From assembly GCA_018710805.1 (NCBI GenBank), contig DVJG01000219.1, positions 1 through 5,550 on the forward strand: 5,550 nt of DNA. Direction: 5' to 3'. This DNA is from Candidatus Faecousia faecipullorum. GTDB lineage: Bacteria > Bacillota > Clostridia > Oscillospirales > Oscillospiraceae. Below the pieces are notes generated by a model. It was not told the DNA's origin. It was given only the letters and a program-made list of their open reading frames with translations, and ran no database searches. The translations under genes were made by a program, and so were the position numbers. Positions 1 to 4,939 of this stretch are shown here, one piece after another (position 1 is the first letter of the stretch; every line of letters starts with the position of its first letter).

Positions 1-17
1 CGTGTACCTGGCAGAAA

Positions 18-39
18 ACACTTCTCAGGCTCCAAGTGT
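18..39. repeat. Small inverted repeat (hairpin A)
   Basis: ACACTT at 18-23 is complementary to AAGTGT at 34-39 across a 10-base loop. The 6-bp stem is weak and could be chance on its own. It is listed because it is the first of four consecutive inverted repeats in this gene-free stretch. Confidence 0.35.
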
Positions 40-41
40 GG

Positions 42-68
42 AATTTGTCCCCCCATGGGGGACAAATT
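42..68. repeat. Perfect 12-bp inverted repeat (hairpin B)
   Basis: AATTTGTCCCCC at 42-53 pairs perfectly with GGGGGACAAATT at 57-68 across the 3-base loop CAT. The stem has a GC block near the loop and an AT block at the base. No T-run follows directly on either strand, so it is not a typical intrinsic terminator. It may be a REP-like intergenic palindrome, part of a structured RNA, or a protein-binding site; the sequence alone does not decide. Confidence 0.75.
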
Positions 69-74
69 ATGCAC

Positions 75-86
75 GCAGGAGACTGC
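75..86. repeat. Small GAGA-loop hairpin (hairpin C)
   Basis: GCAG at 75-78 pairs with CTGC at 83-86 around the tetraloop GAGA, a GNRA-type loop when read on the plus strand. The stem is only 4 bp. It becomes notable only because it sits between two much stronger inverted repeats. Confidence 0.35.
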
Positions 87-93
87 AAAACAC

Positions 94-126
94 CTGTCAA
101 AAAGCCTCAAAGAGGATTTTTGACAG
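94..126. repeat. 15-bp inverted repeat with one mismatch (hairpin D)
   Basis: The arm at 94-108 (CTGTCAAAAAGCCTC) is complementary to the arm at 112-126 (GAGGATTTTTGACAG) in 14 of 15 positions, across a loop of AAA. The single mismatch is G104 against A116. The stem lies just beyond the HIT-gene terminator. It could be half of a composite intergenic repeat together with the palindrome at 42-68, or a second transcription end signal. It has no clear T-run outside the stem on either strand. Confidence 0.75.
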
Positions 127-130
127 TCTA

Positions 131-169
131 AAAAAATAGCCGTTCCCAATCCGGGAGCGGCCATTTTTT
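131..169. terminator. Bidirectional intrinsic terminator after the HIT gene
   Basis: The stem 139-147 / 153-161 has 8 Watson-Crick pairs and one T-G pair (C-A mismatch on the minus strand), with a 5-base loop at 148-152. It is flanked by an A-run at 130-136 and a T-run at 164-169. Read on the minus strand, the hairpin begins 6 bases after the HIT stop codon and is followed by seven T residues, the arrangement of a rho-independent terminator. The plus-strand reading also has a T-run, so it could stop transcription from the left as well. Confidence 0.85.
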
Positions 170-587
170 ACAGATTGTCCTTAATCTTCTGAATCATTTC
201 GGCGTATTCTGTGTCGCTTAAATACACCTTGCCGGGGTTCATGGCGAAGGGCGTGCCCCACTCGAATGCGTCCTTGTACTTGGGTACGATGTGGAAGTGC
301 AGGTGACAGCCGCCGTCGCCGTAGGCACCGTAGTTGACCTTGTCGGGATGGAAGGCCTTATGGATGGCCGCTGCCGCCCGGGCTACGTCCTCAAAAAATG
401 CCGCCCGGTCCGCAGGGGAGATGTCCACAAGCTCGCTGACGTGGTCTTTGTAGGCCACAATGACCCGTCCGGGATGGCTCTGCTCCTTAAAGAGAATCAG
501 CTGGGAAACCTGGAGGTCGCATATCTTGATGCCGAACCCTGCGAGAATTTCCCCGCCCATGCAGTAGCCACAGTTCTGATCTTTCAT
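168..587 (-). CDS. HIT (histidine triad) family protein
   Basis: A 139-residue member of the HIT superfamily, small cytosolic nucleotide hydrolases or transferases acting on nucleoside phosphoramidates, dinucleoside polyphosphates and similar substrates. The defining motif HLHFHIV is at residues 95-101, with His95, His97 and His99; His97, the middle one, would be the family's catalytic nucleophile. An N-terminal CGYC (Cys6, Cys9) with His49 in KDHV resembles the zinc-binding set seen in some HIT proteins, but zinc binding is inferred. Length is normal for the family. ATG at 587 is preferred because AGAGGG lies 7 bases upstream and a good promoter sits at 634-662. An open frame extends upstream to 692 but would start inside serA and before that promoter. 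The gene follows serA by 94 bases and ends at a terminator. The physiological substrate cannot be read from the sequence. Confidence 0.9.
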   Translation of the reverse strand: MKDQNCGYCMGGEILAGFGIKICDLQVSQLILFKEQSHPGRVIVAYKDHVSELVDISPADRAAFFEDVARAAAAIHKAFHPDKVNYGAYGDGGCHLHFHIVPKYKDAFEWGTPFAMNPGKVYLSDTEYAEMIQKIKDNL

Positions 588-594
588 ATCGTTT

Positions 595-600
595 CCCTCT
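595..600 (-). promoter_or_regulatory. Ribosome binding site deciding the HIT start
   Basis: AGAGGG on the minus strand, 7 bases before the ATG at 587. It supports this start over in-frame ATG codons further upstream (for example near 692), which would put the start inside serA. Confidence 0.7.
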
Positions 601-633
601 TTCCCCAGGAATTCCCCGGTTTGTTCTGAGAAA

Positions 634-662
634 ATTTTACCACAGCACGGCAGGGTGGTCAA
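634..662 (-). promoter_or_regulatory. Sigma-A type promoter for the HIT gene
   Basis: On the minus strand TTGACC (657-662) is separated by exactly 17 bases from TAAAAT (634-639), and TGG directly precedes the -10 box, giving an extended -10 (TGnTAAAAT). Both hexamers match consensus at five of six positions. Initiation would fall near 627, leaving a leader of about 40 bases before the ATG at 587. The -35 box is only about 20 bases past the serA stop codon, so the gene can be expressed separately from the ser operon. Confidence 0.75.
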
Positions 663-681
663 GACCATTTCCATCAGGGAA

Positions 682-1845
682 TCACTTGACAATTCTTACT
701 CTCAGAACACCTTCGATGGTTTTCAGATTCTCCACCACCTGGTCCGAGGGGTGATGGTCCAGGTCCAGCATGGTGTAAGCGTATTCCCCGCGGCTTTTGT
801 TCATAAGGCCGTCAATGTTGATGTTCTCTTCCGCAATGGCGGCGGTGAAGCGGCCCAGAGAGCCGGGGATGTTCTTATGGAGCAGGGTAATGCGGCCCTC
901 GGCCCGGCAGACGCCCATATCGCAGTTGGGATAGTTCACGGAGTTCACAATATTGCCGTTTTCCAGGTAGTTCATCAACTCCCGCACGGCCATTTTGGCA
1001 CAGTTGTCCTCGGATTCCTCGGTGGAGGCGCCCAGGTGGGGAATGGCGATGCAGCCGGGCATCTTTGCGTTTTTTTCGTTTGGAAAGTCCGTGACGTATC
1101 GGGCAACCTTTCCGGATGCCAGGGCCTCCGCCATGGCGGCGTCGTCCACCAGAAGGTCTCTTGCAAAGTTCAGGATAATGACGCCGTCCTTCATTTTGGA
1201 AATGGCCTCGGCGTTGATCATCTTCTTGGTGTCCTCCAGAAGGGGCGTGTGCAGTGTGATAATGTCGCACTCCCGATAGAGGGTGTCCCGGTCGTTGATC
1301 CTTATAATGTGGCTGTCCAGGTGCCAGGCCGCCTCGATGGAGATGAAGGGGTCACAGCCGTAGACCGTCATGCCGAGGCTCCGGGCGGCGTTGGCAAGAG
1401 GGCCGCCTACGGCGCCCAGGCCGATGACGCCCAGGCTTTTGCCCCGGATTTCATGGCCTGCAAACTGTCCTTTTCCCTTCTCCACAAGACGTGCAATTTC
1501 GGAGCTGTCCTTAATGGTCTGCACCCAGTTGATGCCGCCTACCACATCCCGGCTGGCCAGAAGCATGCCGCAGAGGGCCATCTCCACCACGGAGCTGGCA
1601 TTTGCACCCGGGGTGTTGAACACCACGATGCCCTGGTCTGCACAGGAGGTCAGAGGAATGTTGTTGACCCCGGCTCCCGCCCGGGCAACCGCCAGAAGGC
1701 TGGGGGAGAATTCCATCTCGTGCATACTGGCGCTTCGCACCAGCATGGCATCGGCGGCGCGGGCTTCGTCGGTCAGGGTATAGTTTTCCGTCCAAAGGGC
1801 CGTACCTTTGGGGGATATCTTATTCAAATAGTGGATTTTGAACAT
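682..1845 (-). CDS. serA: D-3-phosphoglycerate dehydrogenase with ACT domain
   Basis: A 387-residue cytosolic enzyme catalysing the first step of serine biosynthesis, NAD-dependent oxidation of 3-phosphoglycerate to 3-phosphohydroxypyruvate. The split substrate domain spans about residues 1-95 and 280-305. The central Rossmann domain carries the dinucleotide fingerprint at 142-147 (GLGAVG) and Asp165, expected to contact the NAD ribose. By family comparison the catalytic set would be Arg229 (in FARD), Glu257 (in FPNE) and His270 (in PHLGAST). Residues from about 317 to the end form an ACT domain, in this family often a serine-feedback site. The region around Arg229 reads ARDLLVDD rather than the commoner ARGGxVDE, and the stretch before His270 is short; both may be features of this subfamily. 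ATG at 1845 follows an AGAGGTAGG ribosome site at 1850-1858. It lies 22 bases after serC. No terminator is visible after it, so read-through into the HIT gene is likely. Confidence 0.95.
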   Translation of the reverse strand: MFKIHYLNKISPKGTALWTENYTLTDEARAADAMLVRSASMHEMEFSPSLLAVARAGAGVNNIPLTSCADQGIVVFNTPGANASSVVEMALCGMLLASRDVVGGINWVQTIKDSSEIARLVEKGKGQFAGHEIRGKSLGVIGLGAVGGPLANAARSLGMTVYGCDPFISIEAAWHLDSHIIRINDRDTLYRECDIITLHTPLLEDTKKMINAEAISKMKDGVIILNFARDLLVDDAAMAEALASGKVARYVTDFPNEKNAKMPGCIAIPHLGASTEESEDNCAKMAVRELMNYLENGNIVNSVNYPNCDMGVCRAEGRITLLHKNIPGSLGRFTAAIAEENINIDGLMNKSRGEYAYTMLDLDHHPSDQVVENLKTIEGVLRVRIVK

Positions 1846-1867
1846 ATTTCCTACCTCTTTTCCGCTT

Positions 1868-2950
1868 TTAACGGTTTTCTGCCTCAAATTTCTCCATGAA
1901 CTGCACCAGCTTGACAACGCCCTCCATGGGCATGGCGTTGTAGATGCTGGCCCGCATACCGCCCACGGTCCGATGGCCTTTCAGGTTCACAAAGCCCGCT
2001 TCGGCGGCAGCGGCTACGAATTTTGCGTCTAAATCCGTGCTCCCCGTGACAAAGGGCACATTCATGAGAGAGCGGTCCTTTTTGACAACGGTGCCGTGGA
2101 ACAGCTTGCTTTGGTCCAGAAAATCATAGAGGACTGCGGCTTTTTCTTGGTTGCGTTTCTGAATTTCCGGAAGACCGCCCATTTCCAGCAGCCACTTGAA
2201 TACCTTCCCGCAGATGTAGATGCCATAGCAGGGAGGGGTGTTGTACATGGAGCCGGCGTCTGCATGGGTCTTGTAACGAAGCATGGTTGGCGTGCCCGGG
2301 AGCACGTCGTCCCGAATCAGATCCTCCCGAATGATGGCGATGACCACGCCGGCAGGGCCGATGTTTTTCTGGGCGCCGCCGTAGAGCATGGCGTACTTTG
2401 TCACATCCACGGGCTCAGAAAGGAAACAGCTGGATACGTCCGCCACCAGGTCCTTGCCCCGGGTGTTCGGCAGCTCATGGAACTTGGTGCCGTAAATGGT
2501 GTTGTTCTCGCAGATATAGACGTAGTCCGCGTCGGGGCTGATGGGCAAATCCCGGCAATCGGGGATGTAGGAGAAGGTCTTGTCGGCAGAAGAGGCAATG
2601 GCGTTGGCTTGACCATACAGCTTCGCCTCCTGCCAGGCTTTCTTTGCCCACTGGCCTGTGATGATGTAGTCCGCGACCTTGTTTTTCATCAGGTTCATGG
2701 GCACCATGGCGAACTGCTGAGACGCGCCGCCCTGGAGAAACAGTACCTTATAATTTTCCGGAATTCCCATGAGGGTTCTCAGGTCCGCCTCAGCCGCATC
2801 AATGATGGCTTGGTAAGCCTTTGAACGGTGACTCATCTCCATGACGGACATTCCGGTGCCCCGGTAGTCAAGCATTTCAGCGGCGGCCTCCTGCAAAACA
2901 GGTTCGGGAAGCACTGCCGGCCCGGCGGAAAAATTATACACTCTGGACAT
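1868..2950 (-). CDS. serC: Phosphoserine aminotransferase
   Basis: A 360-residue fold-type I PLP enzyme converting 3-phosphohydroxypyruvate and glutamate to O-phosphoserine and 2-oxoglutarate, the second step of serine synthesis. It is about the usual family length and complete at both ends. The N-terminus has the typical NFSAGPA (residues 6-12). GGASQQF at 74-80 fits the phosphate-binding loop for PLP, with Trp101 a likely ring-stacking residue and Asp171 (ADVSS) expected to contact the pyridine nitrogen. Lys195 in GGAQKNIGPAG is the Schiff-base lysine. HR at 326-327 and Arg333 in GMRAS belong to the C-terminal substrate-binding part. Its ribosome site AGGAGG at 2959-2964 directly abuts the stop codon of the upstream gene, 14 bases away, suggesting translational coupling. 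serA follows 22 bases downstream, so both enzymes come from one transcript. In some organisms the same enzyme also serves pyridoxine synthesis. Confidence 0.97.
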   Translation of the reverse strand: MSRVYNFSAGPAVLPEPVLQEAAAEMLDYRGTGMSVMEMSHRSKAYQAIIDAAEADLRTLMGIPENYKVLFLQGGASQQFAMVPMNLMKNKVADYIITGQWAKKAWQEAKLYGQANAIASSADKTFSYIPDCRDLPISPDADYVYICENNTIYGTKFHELPNTRGKDLVADVSSCFLSEPVDVTKYAMLYGGAQKNIGPAGVVIAIIREDLIRDDVLPGTPTMLRYKTHADAGSMYNTPPCYGIYICGKVFKWLLEMGGLPEIQKRNQEKAAVLYDFLDQSKLFHGTVVKKDRSLMNVPFVTGSTDLDAKFVAAAAEAGFVNLKGHRTVGGMRASIYNAMPMEGVVKLVQFMEKFEAENR

Positions 2951-2964
2951 TTTCTCTTCCTCCT

Positions 2965-4170
2965 CTATTCATTCCCTGCCAGGAATCGGGCTATGAGCCG
3001 GTGTCCGTGAGGTTCAAAATTTCCGGACTGTCTGGCCTCGATTTCGTTATAGTGGGCAATGGACTTGCGCTCTTTTCTGCTGTCGTAAAGTAAATAGGGC
3101 ACCGGGTCCCCGGTGTGGGTCCGAAGCCGCAGGAGATTGGGGTGGTCCGGCAGGACAAGGATGCGATAGTCTTCCCCGGCATCCGCCAGGGCCTTCACCA
3201 CAGGGGCGATGATGCGGCTGTCAAGGTATTCGATGGACTTGACCTTCTCCGCCGCCAGACCCTGGTGGGCCATTTCGTCGGGGGCTTCCACATGGATGTA
3301 GGCAAAGTCACAGCCGTCTTTGAGAAGGGCCTGAATGGCGGCCTGTGCCTTGCCCTCCCAGTTGGTGTCAATGGACCCTGTGGCTCCGGGAACTTGGTAT
3401 ACCTTCATGCCAGCGCCCACGGCAATGCCCTTCAGCAGGTCCACGGCAGAAATCATGGCGCCTTTGAGACCCGTCTTTTCCTGGAAGCTTTGGAGGTTGG
3501 GCTTTGTGCCTGCCCCCCAGAACCAAAGAGAGTTCCCTTTGTGTTTTCCAGCGGCGGCCCGGGCCGCGTTCAGAGGATGGTCGTTTAAGAAGTCGAAGCT
3601 CTCCTTCATCATATTCCGGAGCACAGGGTCCGCTGGCAGATAGGGCCCGATGACCTTCGTCAGATGGTCGTGAGGCGGCTCCAAACGGGAAAGGCGGCCG
3701 TGCTTCCAAATCATAATGTGGCGGTAGCTGGTGCCCGTGTAGAATTGGAAGGTGTCGCTGTTCAGGTGTTCTCGAACGGCGTCCATGAGGATGTCGGCAT
3801 GGCCCGTGGCGATTTCACCGGCGCTGTGGTCCAGAATGCGCTTTTCTTCGTAGGGCTCTTCTTCCGTGAGAGTCACAAGATTACAGCGAAACACGATGTC
3901 GTCGGGCTCCATAGAAAGCCCCAGACTCAGGGCTTCCAGGGGAGATCGGCCGGAGAAGTTGACACTGGGGTCATATCCCATGACCGACAGGTTAGCCACG
4001 TCGCTTCCCGGAGCCATGCCCTCGGGGACGTGCTGCACCATGCCCAGTTCCCCGCAGGACGCCAGGCGGTCCATGGTGGGGGTGGCGGCGAATTGCAGCG
4101 GGGTCATCCCCCCCAGCTCTGCCACAGGCTCGTCGGCCATGCCGTCGCCCAGGACTACGATGTATTTCAT
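2965..4170 (-). CDS. Archaeal-type phosphoglycerate mutase-like protein
   Basis: A 401-residue alkaline-phosphatase-superfamily protein of the archaeal-type, cofactor-independent phosphoglycerate mutase (apgM) group. Metal and catalytic motifs are visible in order: LGDGMAD (residues 7-13, Asp9 a metal ligand); GSDVAN (55-60, Ser56 the expected phosphorylated serine); GYDP (65-68); GRSPLEA (74-80); VEAPDEMAHQG (294-304, with Asp298 and His302); DHP (342-344); and RTHTGDPVP (350-358, with His352). The complete motif set argues for an active enzyme. Family members interconvert 2- and 3-phosphoglycerate, while a bacterial branch of about 400 residues is annotated as putative homoserine kinase. 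The motif DHPxxxxxRTHTxDPVP is reminiscent of that branch. Its place ahead of serC and serA suits supply of 3-phosphoglycerate or another phosphoester step in amino-acid synthesis. ATG at 4170 follows AAGGAGG at 4178-4184. It is the first gene of the operon. The superfamily is sure; the substrate is not. Confidence 0.88.
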   Translation of the reverse strand: MKYIVVLGDGMADEPVAELGGMTPLQFAATPTMDRLASCGELGMVQHVPEGMAPGSDVANLSVMGYDPSVNFSGRSPLEALSLGLSMEPDDIVFRCNLVTLTEEEPYEEKRILDHSAGEIATGHADILMDAVREHLNSDTFQFYTGTSYRHIMIWKHGRLSRLEPPHDHLTKVIGPYLPADPVLRNMMKESFDFLNDHPLNAARAAAGKHKGNSLWFWGAGTKPNLQSFQEKTGLKGAMISAVDLLKGIAVGAGMKVYQVPGATGSIDTNWEGKAQAAIQALLKDGCDFAYIHVEAPDEMAHQGLAAEKVKSIEYLDSRIIAPVVKALADAGEDYRILVLPDHPNLLRLRTHTGDPVPYLLYDSRKERKSIAHYNEIEARQSGNFEPHGHRLIARFLAGNE

Positions 4171-4219
4171 TCTGCTTCCTCCTTCTCACCATTCGTCCGC
4201 ATTACAAAGACAAACGTCT

Positions 4220-4260
4220 ATAATAAACAATATGGTATCATTTTACTGATAAAATTACAA
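4220..4260 (-). promoter_or_regulatory. Probable promoter of the mutase-serC-serA operon
   Basis: On the minus strand TTGTAA (4255-4260) is 17 bases from TACCAT (4232-4237), which is preceded by TGA, an extended -10 form. Each hexamer matches consensus at four of six positions. A better-looking -10, TATTAT at 4220-4225, lacks a convincing -35. Either would give a leader of roughly 40-60 bases, too short for a T-box or a typical riboswitch. The region is strikingly AT-rich against its surroundings, as expected of a promoter. Confidence 0.5.
4240..4255. promoter_or_regulatory. AT-rich palindrome within the operon promoter
   Basis: ATTTTA at 4240-4245 and TAAAAT at 4250-4255 are exact inverted copies around CTGA. 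The repeat occupies the spacer between the proposed -35 and -10 boxes of the minus-strand operon, a place where a bound repressor would block polymerase. AT-rich palindromes also arise by chance in promoter DNA, so operator function is a guess. Confidence 0.35.
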
Positions 4261-4325
4261 TCGGAAAAAGCACCAGAAATTCCGGATACTTACCCGTGGA
4301 TAGTGGGGAAAATGGCGAAAATGCC

Positions 4326-4354
4326 TTGTTGTTTCCAAAGGGCTGTGGTATAAT
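4326..4354 (+). promoter_or_regulatory. Sigma-A promoter of the glycosylase gene
   Basis: TTGTTG (4326-4331) is followed after 17 bases by a consensus TATAAT (4349-4354), with TGG just before it forming an extended -10. Initiation is predicted near 4361, which leaves a leader of about 15 bases containing little beyond the ribosome binding site. No room is left for leader-based regulation. Confidence 0.8.
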
Positions 4355-4360
4355 CCTACA

Positions 4361-4367
4361 AAAGGAG
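4361..4367 (+). promoter_or_regulatory. Ribosome binding site deciding the glycosylase start
   Basis: AAAGGAG is 8 bases before the ATG at 4376. The in-frame GTG at 4367 overlaps this site and cannot use it, so ATG 4376 is the chosen start. Confidence 0.75.
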
Positions 4368-4375
4368 TGGTTTTT

Positions 4376-4867
4376 ATGAAACTCGGCTACGATTTTTACC
4401 ACCGTCCCTGCCTGGAGGTGGCCCATGACCTGGTGGGAAAGGTGCTCCATTTTCGGGGGCAGAGCCTGCGAATCACGGAAACAGAGGCCTACTGCGGAGA
4501 AAATGACACCGCCTGCCACGCCTTTAAAGGCAGGACCCCAAGAACCGAGGTGCTATACAGCCGGGCCGGCACAGCCTATGTCTACCTGTGCTACGGGGTT
4601 CATAACCTTTTGAATCTGGTCACCGGAGAGGAAGGAGAGCCGGAAGCAGTGCTTATCCGGGCCTGCGAGGGATTCCCAGGACCAGGCAGGCTCACCAAAT
4701 ACCTGGGCATCACCCGGGCTGAAAACCGGGCCGATGTCACCGGGGAAGGGGAACTCTGGGTGGAGGACGACGGCTGCATCTGCCAGGTGGTCACAGACCG
4801 CCGGGTGGGCATCGGCTATGCAAGTCAGGAGGACCAGGATAGACCCTGGCGCTTTCTGAAAAAATAG
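4376..4867 (+). CDS. Methylpurine-DNA glycosylase, compact AAG/MPG type
   Basis: A 163-residue base-excision repair enzyme of the human AAG-like family, which removes 3-methyladenine and other alkylated or deaminated purines from DNA by cutting the N-glycosidic bond (EC 3.2.2.21). ETEAY at 35-39 supplies the catalytic glutamate, Glu37 (human Glu125). Other equivalents are Tyr39 (Tyr127), His48 (His136), Tyr70 in YVYLCYG (Tyr159), Asn80 (Asn169) and Arg95 in LIRA (Arg182). GPGRLTKYLGI at 102-112 and RVGIGYA at 143-149 are further family blocks, and PWRF is at 157-160. Bacterial members are usually about 190-210 residues. Here only about five residues separate LIRA from GPGRL, where relatives have roughly 25-30, and the protein stops three residues after PWRF. 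All catalytic residues remain, so it is probably active. It has its own promoter and is divergent from the serine operon. Confidence 0.93.
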   Translation: MKLGYDFYHRPCLEVAHDLVGKVLHFRGQSLRITETEAYCGENDTACHAFKGRTPRTEVLYSRAGTAYVYLCYGVHNLLNLVTGEEGEPEAVLIRACEGFPGPGRLTKYLGITRAENRADVTGEGELWVEDDGCICQVVTDRRVGIGYASQEDQDRPWRFLKK

Positions 4868-4884
4868 AGAATCTTCCCCGGCTC

Positions 4885-4913
4885 TTGCAAAACCCTTTTG
4901 TGTTTTGTATACT
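4885..4913 (+). promoter_or_regulatory. Promoter of the DUF624 gene
   Basis: TTGCAA (4885-4890) and TATACT (4908-4913) are separated by 17 bases, with initiation expected near 4920. An inverted repeat, CAAAAC at 4888-4893 and GTTTTG at 4902-4907, overlaps the -35 box and fills the spacer; it could be an operator. The glycosylase has no convincing terminator before this point, so some read-through is possible. Confidence 0.65.
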
Positions 4914-4939
4914 AAGAGAAACCCCAAAGGAGGCAGATT

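Noticed and set aside
1..136. CRISPR array or tRNA gene in the left intergenic stretch
   Set aside because: The inverted repeats differ from one another and are not direct repeats with spacers, and no cloverleaf or T-loop consensus is present.
588..692. Longer HIT protein starting at 692 (174 residues)
   Set aside because: The extra 35 residues are not HIT-like, the start would lie within serA, and the promoter and ribosome site favour the start at 587.
655..1899. Long open frame on the plus strand (414 codons) opposite serA
   Set aside because: It is antisense to a gene with clear catalytic motifs, has no recognisable domain, is rich in His, Gly and Val as expected for the complement of GC-rich coding DNA, and has no credible ribosome site.
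2096..2824. Plus-strand open frame of 242 codons opposite serC
   Set aside because: Shadow of serC codon bias; no family resemblance and no promoter or ribosome site.
4171..4260. T-box or serine-responsive riboswitch ahead of the serine operon
   Set aside because: The leader between the candidate promoter and the first ATG is under about 65 bases and contains neither a T-box consensus nor an antiterminator/terminator pair.
3664..4353. Plus-strand open frame of 229 codons running from inside the mutase-like gene across the divergent promoter region
   Set aside because: It would cover the operon promoter and end just before the glycosylase start. The translated product resembles no family and the part in the AT-rich gap changes composition abruptly.
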